Shown: positions 1 to 5,388, counted from the first letter of the stretch. The stretch is 5,516 nucleotides of DNA from an uncultured Atopobiaceae bacterium (GCA_944321005.1 CALUJT010000153.1:1-5516), one strand, 5' to 3'. Numbers and translations are program-made. Notes: generated by a model not told the origin, from the sequence alone.

Positions 1-464
1 CCGGAGCCAACCACGGCGACCTTCTTGCCGTTCTTGGGGGCCATCTTGGGCTTGGAGGCAAGCTCGGGCTGGTCGCCCAGGAAGCGCTCCAGCTGGCCGA
101 TGGCCACCGGGTCGCCCTTCTTGCCGCGGATGCACTTGCCCTCGCACTGGTTCTCCTGCGGGCACACGCGGCCGCAGATGGCGGGGAGCATCGAGTCCTC
201 GCGGATGATGTCCAGCGCCTCGCCGAACTTTTCCTCGCGGATCTTCTCGATGAACTTGGGGATGTTGATGTTGACGGGGCAGCCGTCGACGCAGAACGGC
301 TTCTTGCAGTCCATGCAGCGCTCGGCCTCGGCCAGCGCCATCTCCTTGGTGAAGCCCTTGTCAACGGGGCGGAAGTCGCACGCGCGCTCGGCTGCCGGCT
401 CCTCGTTGTCCGGCGTGCGCGGGGACTTCATGTCCGGAACAAAGCGACCGTTTACCTGTGGCAT
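1..464 (-). CDS. nfnB: NfnB/SudA-type NADPH-binding oxidoreductase subunit (GltD-like), N-terminal part only
   Basis: This is the N-terminal 154 codons of a GltD-like flavoprotein; the rest lies beyond the window's left edge. Visible are the cysteine-rich iron-sulfur domain with C50-x2-C53-x4-C58-x3-C62 and C97-x3-C101-P-x5-C107-x3-C111, which in this family hold two [4Fe-4S] clusters, then the beginning of the dinucleotide-binding fold (KKVAVVGSG, about residues 147-155). The family includes the glutamate synthase small subunit and the large subunit of NADH-dependent reduced ferredoxin:NADP+ oxidoreductase (NfnB, also SudA or 'gltA'). The partner directly upstream, NfnA-like, favours the Nfn/Sud reading over true glutamate synthase, because no large GOGAT subunit is next to it. 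The start at 464 is supported by AGGAGG at 475-480. Its first codons overlap the end of nfnA by 13 bp, so translation is probably coupled. The protein is expected to be cytoplasmic. Family assignment is firm; the exact physiological reaction is inferred. Confidence 0.9.
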   Translation of the reverse strand, partial: MPQVNGRFVPDMKSPRTPDNEEPAAERACDFRPVDKGFTKEMALAEAERCMDCKKPFCVDGCPVNINIPKFIEKIREEKFGEALDIIREDSMLPAICGRVCPQENQCEGKCIRGKKGDPVAIGQLERFLGDQPELASKPKMAPKNGKKVAVVGS

Positions 465-1294
465 GCGCAGTTCGCCTCCTCATAGGCCTTGAGGGACTGG
501 CCCTCCTCGGTGAGATACGCGGCCTGACGCGCGCGAAGGTCGTTCCAGTCGACCTTGGTGGCGTCGAAGTCGGGACCGTCGACGCAGGCGAACTTCGTCT
601 GGCCGTCGACCTCCACGCGGCAGCACCCGCACATGCCGGTGCCGTCGACCATGATGGGGTTGAGCGAGGCGGTGATAGGCGTGCCGTACTTCTCGGCCGT
701 GAGGGCGGAGAACTTCATCATGGGCACGGGGCCGACGCAGAAGACCTGGCTTACGGCCTTGGCTTCGAGCAGGCGCTCGAGCGGCGCGGTGACCACGCCC
801 TTCTCGCCGTAGGAGCCGTCGTCGGTGGTGATGTGGATGTGGTCCTCCGGCAGGAGCTCGCGGAACTGCTCCTCGAGCAGCAGCAGGTCCTTGGTGCGGG
901 CGCCCATGATGGCGTGGACCTCGTGGCCGGTCTCCACCAGGTGCTTGGCAACCGGGTAGGCGATGGCCAGGCCAACGCCGCCGCCGATGACGGCGCAGGG
1001 GCCGTCCGCCATCTCGGTGGGGACGCCCAGCGGGCCGGTGACGTCCTTGATGGAGTCGCCCTCGTTGTAGGTGGAGAGCATCTCGGTGGTCTTTCCGATC
1101 ACCATGAAGATGAACTCGACCCAGCCCTCCTCGGCGTTCCAGCCCGCGAGCGTGAACGGGACGCGCTCGCCCGTCTCGTTGGCGCGCACCATCAGGAACT
1201 GGCCGGCGTGAGCGTGCTTGGCCATCCGGGGCGCCTCGATGCGGAACTTGAACACCTTCTCCGAGAACTGCGTCTTTTCGAGGATCTTGTACAT
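452..1294 (-). CDS. nfnA: NfnA/SudB-type FAD/[2Fe-2S] NAD-binding oxidoreductase subunit
   Basis: A 280-residue protein of the ferredoxin-NADP reductase-like family that includes dihydroorotate dehydrogenase subunit PyrK, sulfide dehydrogenase SudB and NfnA. Order of parts: a beta-barrel FAD domain with RVPFT at 44-48; GPLG at 87-90; the nucleotide-binding GGGVGLA at 104-110; TTDDGSYGEKG at 156-166; CVGPVPMM at 186-193; and a C-terminal [2Fe-2S] site around D217, C222, C225 and C237. In characterised NfnA the cluster is held by one Asp and three Cys, and the D217/C222/C225/C237 spacing fits that. With the GltD-like partner encoded next, the pair probably couples NADH and reduced ferredoxin to NADP+ by flavin-based electron bifurcation; that role is inferred. 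The ATG at 1294 is preferred over an upstream in-frame start because an AGGAG lies 8 nt before it and the family starts with MYKIL-like sequence. An additional cysteine, C224, sits inside the cluster motif, and the tail ends in NCACHR. Confidence 0.92.
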   Translation of the reverse strand: MYKILEKTQFSEKVFKFRIEAPRMAKHAHAGQFLMVRANETGERVPFTLAGWNAEEGWVEFIFMVIGKTTEMLSTYNEGDSIKDVTGPLGVPTEMADGPCAVIGGGVGLAIAYPVAKHLVETGHEVHAIMGARTKDLLLLEEQFRELLPEDHIHITTDDGSYGEKGVVTAPLERLLEAKAVSQVFCVGPVPMMKFSALTAEKYGTPITASLNPIMVDGTGMCGCCRVEVDGQTKFACVDGPDFDATKVDWNDLRARQAAYLTEEGQSLKAYEEANCACHR

Positions 1295-1334
1295 TAACCG
1301 CACTCCTCTCCTGCATTCCCTCTTAAGGTTTGGT

Positions 1335-1350
1335 GGCCCCGAACAGGGCC
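1335..1350 (-). promoter_or_regulatory. Small GC hairpin in the nfnAB 5' leader
   Basis: GGCCC (1335-1339) and GGGCC (1346-1350) form a perfect 5-bp stem with a 6-nt loop, extendable by one G-U pair on the minus-strand transcript. It lies between the predicted nfnA promoter and the ribosome binding site, so it would be in the untranslated leader. No U-tract follows on the minus strand, so a terminator is unlikely. Any regulatory role is unproven; a stem this short can occur by chance in G+C-rich DNA. Confidence 0.3.
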
Positions 1351-1365
1351 TTTCCAACACCCCTC

Positions 1366-1393
1366 ATTGTACCCGAGTGACTGCGCATTCCAA
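1366..1393 (-). promoter_or_regulatory. Predicted sigma-70-type promoter of nfnAB
   Basis: Read on the minus strand, TTGGAA (1393-1388) and TACAAT (1371-1366) are separated by 16 bp. The -10 box matches TATAAT at 5 of 6 positions and the -35 box matches TTGACA at 4 of 6. Transcription would start near 1359, leaving a leader of about 65 nt before the nfnA ATG at 1294. It is the best promoter-like match I found in the 385-bp gap, and its position is right. It is predicted by eye only. Confidence 0.5.
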
Positions 1394-1394
1394 C

Positions 1395-1480
1395 GCGTGT
1401 GGGCAAGAAGAGCGGCGGGCGGTTGTGGCGGGGGCGCGCGGCGGGAGTGCGGCGGGAGGGCGTGCGGGGGCGCGTGCGAA
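1395..1480. other. G-rich non-coding tract upstream of the nfn promoter
   Basis: This stretch has strong G over C bias on the plus strand and no credible gene. G-runs at 1430-1434, 1443-1445, 1454-1456, 1458-1460 and 1466-1470 are spaced closely enough to allow a G-quadruplex on the plus strand, the template strand for nfnAB. In a genome this rich in G+C such runs are common. Together with the repeats to its right it fills the gap between nfnA and hepT. Confidence 0.35.
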
Positions 1481-1526
1481 GAATCCCGAGTAGCGCGTTC
1501 TTCTCGCCATGCGTAACTCGGGATTC
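1481..1526. repeat. Inverted repeat pair 1 of the GAATCCCGAGT motif
   Basis: GAATCCCGAGTAGCGC (1481-1496) is followed after 14 bases by GCGTAACTCGGGATTC (1511-1526). The arms are complementary over 14 of 16 positions, including an uninterrupted 11 bp at the outer end. Transcribed from either strand it would form a stem-loop. No T-run follows on either side, so it is not a typical intrinsic terminator. Confidence 0.75.
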
Positions 1527-1543
1527 ATGCTCCGAATGACCAC

Positions 1544-1599
1544 TAATCCGGAGTAGCGCATGGGATGGTTTCAAGTTTTGCACGCGCAACTCGGGATTC
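1544..1599. repeat. Inverted repeat pair 2 of the GAATCCCGAGT motif
   Basis: AATCCGGAGTAGCGC (1545-1559) pairs with GCGCAACTCGGGATT (1584-1598) at 13 of 15 positions, with a 24-nt loop. It repeats the architecture of the pair at 1481-1526: one motif in plus orientation ending in AGTAGCGC, then one in minus orientation. The two pairs therefore look like two copies of one hairpin unit that have diverged. Confidence 0.7.
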
Positions 1600-1665
1600 C
1601 GGGCAGCGGCAACCCCGCACCGCACGCGCAACTCGGGATTCCGGGCATCAGCAACCCCGCGCCGC
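1582..1665. repeat. Two tandem 42-bp units carrying the motif
   Basis: The segment 1582-1623 is repeated directly at 1624-1665 with 39 of 42 bases identical. Each unit starts with ACGCGCAACTCGGGATTC, the minus-oriented form of the motif, followed by CGGGCA and a CAACCCCGC block. A further ACGC follows at 1666-1669, then the similarity stops. The high identity suggests a recent duplication. With only two units and no unique spacers it is not a CRISPR array. Confidence 0.85.
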
Positions 1666-1679
1666 ACGCTGCCAGATGG

Positions 1680-1950
1680 TCAGAGTTCGCACTCGGCCAG
1701 GGCATCGCACAGCGTCGGAATGTCTCTGCTCACAATGTCCCAGGCCATTTCTTTGTCAACCTGATAATAGGTGTGTGCCAGTAGGTTCCGAAAACCTTTG
1801 ATGTTTCTCCAGGGCTGACTGGGCAAGGATTCCTTGAAGTCGTCAGACAGCATTCCGGCATCTTCAACAATTTGGAGCACCAACGCGGTCGGCGAGCCGC
1901 CTGCCGTTCTTCAGAATGCGGTTGATGCGTCGCCGGTCCTTATCGTGCAT
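1680..1950 (-). pseudogene. hepT: HepT-like HEPN ribonuclease toxin, broken by internal deletion and frameshift
   Basis: The reading frame opens with ATG at 1950, overlapping the mntA stop by 11 bp, and encodes a typical HepT start (MHDKDRRRINRILKNG...RRLADRV, 23 codons). It then runs into TGA at 1864-1866 after 28 codons. The C-terminal part continues in the next frame from about 1883 to the stop at 1680: VLQIVEDAGMLSDDFKESL, then GFRNLLAHTYYQVD and a DIPTL-containing end. RNLLAHTY fits the catalytic RX4HXY motif of HepT RNases, where the Tyr is the target of AMP addition by MntA. The two parts add to about 90 residues, while HepT proteins usually have about 110-120, so some 25-30 residues (around helix 2) are missing as well as the frame. 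The motif-bearing 67-residue fragment has no visible ribosome binding site. G+C of 1681-1860 is about 53%, below the neighbours, consistent with acquisition by transfer. An assembly error is the main alternative. Confidence 0.82.
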
Positions 1951-2239
1951 AGACGAGCATCTGCTCCCGCTCAAGCTGTGCGAGAAAAACCGCGTCGAGG
2001 TCCTTGTCGCGGGCGCAGACGATGTCTACGCTGGTGCGGCACTGACGAGAGAACTCCTCCCGTATCTCGTCCAGGTCACCAAAGTCGAGGTTGCTGCCAC
2101 GCTCGATGCGCAGGTCAAGGTCACTCTCGTCAAGTGCGTCGCCGCGTGCCTGAGACCCAAAGACGTAGGCGCGAGCCACGTCAAAGCGCGGGAGAATGCG
2201 TTCCGCTGCCTCTCGCGCGCGTAACAAGAGTCCGCTCAT
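1940..2239 (-). CDS. mntA: MntA-type nucleotidyltransferase antitoxin
   Basis: A 99-residue minimal nucleotidyltransferase (MNT domain). The signature GS-x10-DxD is complete: G28-S29, then D40 and D42 in GSQARGDALDESDLDL, with a third likely acidic residue at D72 in SVDIV. In the MntA-HepT systems studied, this enzyme adds AMP to a tyrosine of the HepT RNase and silences it. It is encoded just upstream of hepT with an 11-bp overlap, the usual layout for the pair. The ATG at 2239 has GGGGAGG 4 nt before it. It lies 54 bp after pth, so it may be read from the pth transcript or from its own weak promoter. The toxin gene is broken, so MntA is probably an orphan without its normal substrate unless another HepT exists in the genome. 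I see no damage in mntA itself. Confidence 0.88.
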   Translation of the reverse strand: MSGLLLRAREAAERILPRFDVARAYVFGSQARGDALDESDLDLRIERGSNLDFGDLDEIREEFSRQCRTSVDIVCARDKDLDAVFLAQLEREQMLVYAR

Positions 2240-2258
2240 GGGTCCTCCCCTCGTCCGT

Positions 2259-2272
2259 TATCAGGAATGATA
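2259..2272. repeat. Short inverted repeat between pth and mntA
   Basis: TATCA (2259-2263) and TGATA (2268-2272) are perfect inverted copies around GGAA, extendable to 7 bp with one mismatch. The site lies upstream of the mntA ribosome binding site. Toxin-antitoxin operons are often autoregulated at such palindromes, but nothing else here supports that, and it is short enough to be chance. Confidence 0.25.
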
Positions 2273-2293
2273 CCCAAACGGGCTATGGTGTCA

Positions 2294-2872
2294 TCAGCCG
2301 TGCAGGACGTCCTCCACCAGGTCCGCCGCGCGCTCCACGGTGAGCTCGAAGTCCTCGAGGAAGTTCCCCTTGAGCTCGCGCAGCACGTAGTCGGCCACCT
2401 GCATGCGCCCAGGCGGCCGGCCGATGCCAAACTGCACGCGCGCGAAGTCGCGGCTGCCCAGCTTGTCGGCGATGGAGCGCAGGCCGTTGTGCGCGTTGAG
2501 GCCGCCGCCCAGCTTGAGCTTGACCTCGCCCGCGGGCAGGTCCACCTCGTCGTGGACCACGAGAATCTCCTCCGGGCGCACGTGGTGGGCGCGCGCGAGC
2601 TTGGAGAGCGGCCCGCCCGAGGTGTTCATGTAGCTCATGGGCTTGGCGAGAAGAACCTCGCGCCTCTCGCCGTCCGCGCCGCGCACGGCGATCGAGGCCA
2701 CCTGGGCGCCCGCCTCGGACTTCCAGTAGCGCACGCCCTGGCGGGCGGCGAGGGCGTCGATGGTGGCAAAGCCGGCGTTGTGGCGGGTGCGGGCGTACTC
2801 GGCGTCGGGGTTTCCGAGGCCGCAGACTATCTTGATGGCGGCGGGCTTGGCTGCGGGCTTCTGGGCGGGCAT
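2294..2872 (-). CDS. pth: Peptidyl-tRNA hydrolase
   Basis: A 192-residue bacterial Pth, the usual length for the family. It cleaves the ester bond between peptide and tRNA in peptidyl-tRNAs that drop off the ribosome, and so recycles tRNA in the cytoplasm. Expected catalytic and binding residues are present: N21 in GLGNP, the catalytic H31 in RHNAGF, M82-N83 in SYMNTSG, D108 in VVHDEVDLPAG and N129 in AHNGLRS. Before the core there is a tail of about 12 residues, MPAQKPAAKPAA, rich in Lys, Ala and Pro; many Pth proteins begin directly at the first beta strand. No start codon lies between the tail and the core, and GAGGAG is 4 nt before the ATG at 2872, so the tail seems real. It is third in the glmU-prs-pth series, 115 bp after prs, with a stable hairpin between that may uncouple its expression from prs. 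Confidence 0.96.
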   Translation of the reverse strand: MPAQKPAAKPAAIKIVCGLGNPDAEYARTRHNAGFATIDALAARQGVRYWKSEAGAQVASIAVRGADGERREVLLAKPMSYMNTSGGPLSKLARAHHVRPEEILVVHDEVDLPAGEVKLKLGGGLNAHNGLRSIADKLGSRDFARVQFGIGRPPGRMQVADYVLRELKGNFLEDFELTVERAADLVEDVLHG

Positions 2873-2890
2873 GGCGCTCCTCTACGAGTC

Positions 2891-2916
2891 GCGGGGCCGC
2901 CCGAAGACGGCCCCGC
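2891..2916 (-). terminator. Very stable UUCG-capped hairpin between prs and pth
   Basis: On the minus-strand transcript the 26 bases form an uninterrupted 11-bp stem (GCGGGGCCG with its complement, one G-U wobble and a closing C-G) capped by UUCG, the exceptionally stable cUUCGg tetraloop. The plus-strand version would not form this tetraloop and would carry a C-A mismatch, so the hairpin belongs to the prs-to-pth transcript. No U-tract follows, and it ends 8 bases before the pth Shine-Dalgarno region. It may be a U-less terminator or attenuator after prs, or a processing or RNA-stability barrier; the sequence does not decide. Confidence 0.55.
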
Positions 2917-2933
2917 ATGTGTTTCAGGCTTTC

Positions 2934-2978
2934 CGAAAAACCTGTCCCATTATCTCTGAACGAAAAAACACGTCCCCA
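2934..2978. repeat. Short degenerate direct repeat in the prs-pth gap
   Basis: CGAAAAACCTGTCCCA (2934-2949) and CGAAAAAACACGTCCCCA (2961-2978) are related copies, 27 bp apart, of the form CGAAAAA(A)CnnGTCCC(C)A. On the minus strand they read as G-rich then T-rich blocks (GGGACAGG-TTTTT). Similar sequences are, from memory, common in repetitive extragenic elements tied to REP-associated transposases; no transposase gene is present here. GATAAT (2954-2949, minus strand) lies between the copies and could act as a -10 box for pth, but no good -35 box accompanies it. Confidence 0.4.
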
Positions 2979-2987
2979 ATTTGCAGA

Positions 2988-3986
2988 TTAGATCTCGGCG
3001 CCGGAGCCGCCGAAGATCTCGGAGACCGAGCGGCGCATGTAGACGCTGTTGATGGCCTCGGCGAGCTCGTTGGCAACGGAGACGGTCTTGATCTTGGAGC
3101 CCGGCTTGTTGGCGGCCTCGCAGGGGATGATGTCGGTGACCACGCACTCCACGAGCGGGGCGTCCTGGAGGCGCTGGATGGCCTCGCCGGAGAAGATGCC
3201 GTGCGTGGCGGAGACGTAGATGTCGCCGGCGCCCATCTCCTTGAGCTTGCGCACCGAGCCGCAGAGGGTGCCCGCGGTGTCGATCATATCGTCGTTGACG
3301 ATGCAGGTCTTGCCCTTGATGTCGCCGATGATGCCCATGACCTCGGACGCGTTGTGCTTGGGACGGCTCTTGTGGGCGATGGCGACCTCGCAGCCCAGGT
3401 AGTCGGAGAGGCGCTTGGCAACCTTCGCGCGGCCCATGTCGGGGGAGACCACGACGGTGTTGTCCCAGTCGAAGTCCTTGCCCTTGAAGTAGTCGCCGAT
3501 GAGGTAGAGGGCGGTGAGGTGCGTCACGGGGATGTCGAAGAAGCCCTGGATCTGGCCCTGGTGGAGGTCCACGGTGATGACCTGGTTGACGCCGGCTGCC
3601 TCGAGCAGGTTGGCCACGAGGCGGGCGGTGATGGGCTCGCGCGCGGACGCCTTGCGGTCCTGGCGGGCGTAGCAGTAGTGGGGGATGACCGCGGTGAACT
3701 TGGAGGCGGAGGCGCGCTTGGCGGCGTCGGCCACCACGAGCGTCTCCATGAGGAGGTCGTTCACGCTCGCACCGGAGAGGGACTGGATGAAGAAGACGTC
3801 GTCGCCGCGGACGGACTCGTCAAAGCGGGCGTAGATCTCGCCGTTGGCGAACTTCTCGATCTTGAGGCCCTGCAGCTCGAGGTGCAGGATGTCCGCGATC
3901 TTCTGGGAGAGGGCGGGGTTGCCGGTGCCGGTGTAGAGCTTGATCTCCTTCTTCAGCGGCATGGGCTCGCTCAGGTTCTCGTACAT
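2988..3986 (-). CDS. prs: Ribose-phosphate pyrophosphokinase (PRPP synthetase)
   Basis: A 332-residue class I-type PRPP synthetase making 5-phosphoribosyl 1-pyrophosphate from ribose 5-phosphate and ATP, the precursor for purines, pyrimidines, NAD, histidine and tryptophan. Recognised parts: FANGEIYARFDESVRG (46-61), YARQDRK (106-112) near the ATP site, TVDLHQGQIQGFFDIPV (138-154) with D140 and H142 of the metal/catalytic region, SPDMGRAKVAKR (181-192) resembling the actinobacterial SPDxGR form rather than SPDxGG, and the PRPP-binding loop NDDMIDTAGT (231-240). The residue before DDMIDTAGT is Asn where most homologues have a hydrophobic residue. Two starts are possible, 3986 and 3962. The first is preferred because AAAGGTGAGG at the end of glmU provides a ribosome binding site and ATG follows the glmU stop directly (TAGATG), suggesting translational coupling; the second has only a weak site. 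Confidence 0.96.
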   Translation of the reverse strand: MYENLSEPMPLKKEIKLYTGTGNPALSQKIADILHLELQGLKIEKFANGEIYARFDESVRGDDVFFIQSLSGASVNDLLMETLVVADAAKRASASKFTAVIPHYCYARQDRKASAREPITARLVANLLEAAGVNQVITVDLHQGQIQGFFDIPVTHLTALYLIGDYFKGKDFDWDNTVVVSPDMGRAKVAKRLSDYLGCEVAIAHKSRPKHNASEVMGIIGDIKGKTCIVNDDMIDTAGTLCGSVRKLKEMGAGDIYVSATHGIFSGEAIQRLQDAPLVECVVTDIIPCEAANKPGSKIKTVSVANELAEAINSVYMRRSVSEIFGGSGAEI

Positions 3987-5381
3987 CTAGGCCTCACCTT
4001 TCTTAAGTCTCTCGAGGCGCCGGGCGGCGTACCCCTCAACAATGCGCTGTTCAGCGCGCTCAAGGTAGAGCGCGTCGGCGGGGACGTCCCTGGTGACGCA
4101 GGAGCTTGCGCCCACGAGGGCCCCGTCGCCGATGCTCACGGGCGCGACCATCATGGTGTCTGACCCGATGAAGACGTTGTCGCCGATGGTGGTGCGGTTC
4201 TTGTGCACGCCGTCGTAGTTGCACGTGATGGAGCCGCCCCCTATGTTGACGCCCGCGCCCATGGTGCAGTCGCCGATGTAGGAGAGGTGCGGCACCTTGG
4301 AGCCGCGGCCGATGGTGGAGTTCTTGATCTCCACGTGCGTCCCCACGTGCGCGCCCTCGAGCACGTGCGCGCCGCCGCGGAGGTAGGCGCGCGGGCCGCA
4401 GGTGACGCCCGCCTCGATGGTGACGTCCACGCCCACGGTCTCCTCGAGGGTGACGTTGTCCGCGACGGTGCAGTTGGTGAGGCGCGTGTTGGGGCCGAGC
4501 ACGCACTCCTCGCCCACGCTCGTCTTTCCCCAGAGCATGGTCATGGGACCCAGAACGGTGTCGCGCCCCACGGTCACGTCCGGGCCCACCCAGGTGGTGG
4601 CGGGGTCCATCATGGTGACGCCCTCGGCCATGAGGGCCTCGTTGATGCGGTCGCGCGCGATGGCGGTGAGCTCGGCGAGCTGGATGCGGGAGTTGACGCC
4701 CAGGGCCTCGCGGTGGTCCTCGCAGTGGACGATGGTGGTGGCGTGGCCGTGGTCGCGCAGGATCTCCACCATGTCCGGCAGGTAGTACTCGTGCTGGGCG
4801 TTGTCGTTGCCGATCTCGCCGATGTAGCCGGCGAGAAGGGCGCCGTCGAAGGCGTAGCAGCCGGCGTTGCACTCGAGGAGCTCGGCGCTCTGCTCGTCCG
4901 TGCAGTCCTTCTGCTCGATGATGCGGGCCACGGTGCCGTCCCCGGCAAGCTCCACGCGCCCGTAGCCAAACGGGTCGGGCGGGGTCATCGTGAGGATGGC
5001 GGCGGCGTGGCTCCCGTCTGCGACGGCCTCCGCGAAGGAGCGGACGGTCTCGGGGGAGATGAGCGGCAGGTCGCCGTTGAGGATGACGACGGGCCCGGCG
5101 TTGACGCCCGCGGCCTCGATGGCCACGCGCGCGGCGTGCCCGGTGCCCAGGCGCTCGGTCTGCTCGACGCACTCGACGTCCTTCTCGGCGGAGAGGTGTG
5201 CCCGCACCTCGTCTGCACCGTAGCCCACGACAACGATGATCCGCTCGGCCCCCGCCATGCGCGCGGCGCGCGTGACCCAGGAGACGAGCGGACGGTCGAG
5301 CAGCTTGTGCAGAACTTTGGGATGGCGGGACCTCATGCGCGTTCCCTCGCCCGCGGCGAGGATGATCGCGGTCATGGGCAT
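3987..5381 (-). CDS. glmU: Bifunctional GlmU: GlcNAc-1-P uridylyltransferase and GlcN-1-P acetyltransferase
   Basis: A 464-residue protein of normal GlmU length. It acetylates glucosamine-1-phosphate and then joins the product to UMP from UTP, giving UDP-GlcNAc for peptidoglycan. The N-terminal pyrophosphorylase domain has LAAGEGTRM (8-16) with K22, LGTGHA (78-83), NGDLPL (102-107) with metal ligand D103, GYGRV (139-143), EQKD (156-159), and LGVNSR (227-232) with N230. A left-handed beta-helix of hexapeptide repeats follows from about residue 260, with the acetyltransferase site at H365 in PHLSYIGD and N388-Y389 in ITCNYDG. NAQHEYYLPD (194-203) has His where NAQGEYY is common. The start at 5381 (MPMTAIIL) is chosen because GGAGG is 7 nt upstream and the family begins here; the open frame continues upstream into the tRNA gene, which is not coding. 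It begins 59 nt after tRNA-Gln and leads directly into prs. Confidence 0.97.
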   Translation of the reverse strand: MPMTAIILAAGEGTRMRSRHPKVLHKLLDRPLVSWVTRAARMAGAERIIVVVGYGADEVRAHLSAEKDVECVEQTERLGTGHAARVAIEAAGVNAGPVVILNGDLPLISPETVRSFAEAVADGSHAAAILTMTPPDPFGYGRVELAGDGTVARIIEQKDCTDEQSAELLECNAGCYAFDGALLAGYIGEIGNDNAQHEYYLPDMVEILRDHGHATTIVHCEDHREALGVNSRIQLAELTAIARDRINEALMAEGVTMMDPATTWVGPDVTVGRDTVLGPMTMLWGKTSVGEECVLGPNTRLTNCTVADNVTLEETVGVDVTIEAGVTCGPRAYLRGGAHVLEGAHVGTHVEIKNSTIGRGSKVPHLSYIGDCTMGAGVNIGGGSITCNYDGVHKNRTTIGDNVFIGSDTMMVAPVSIGDGALVGASSCVTRDVPADALYLERAEQRIVEGYAARRLERLKKGEA

Positions 5382-5388
5382 TGATGAG

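Noticed and set aside
1295..1360. Twenty-two-codon upstream extension of nfnA
   Set aside because: The extension reads through the predicted leader hairpin and has no family similarity; AGGAG and the MYKIL start at 1294 fit better.
1430..1470. G-quadruplex as a regulatory element
   Set aside because: The G-runs are real, but such runs are frequent by chance at this base composition and nothing else supports a function.
1481..1599. Intrinsic terminators for hepT
   Set aside because: The stems are imperfect, have 14- and 24-nt loops and lack a T-run on the minus-strand side.
1582..1665. CRISPR array
   Set aside because: Only two directly adjacent 42-bp units, with no unique spacers between identical repeats and no cas genes.
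1864..1890. Programmed frameshift restoring HepT
   Set aside because: No slippery heptamer is evident, and even a frameshift would leave the product about 25-30 residues short.
2760..4163. Long open frame on the plus strand (467 codons) across pth and prs
   Set aside because: It is antisense to two clearly recognised genes, its translation is dominated by Ala, Gly, Val, Asp, Leu and His as expected from reading G+C-rich genes backwards, and it matches no family I know.
4203..5384. Long open frame on the plus strand (393 codons) opposite glmU
   Set aside because: Same reason: it mirrors glmU, has low-complexity composition and lacks recognisable motifs.
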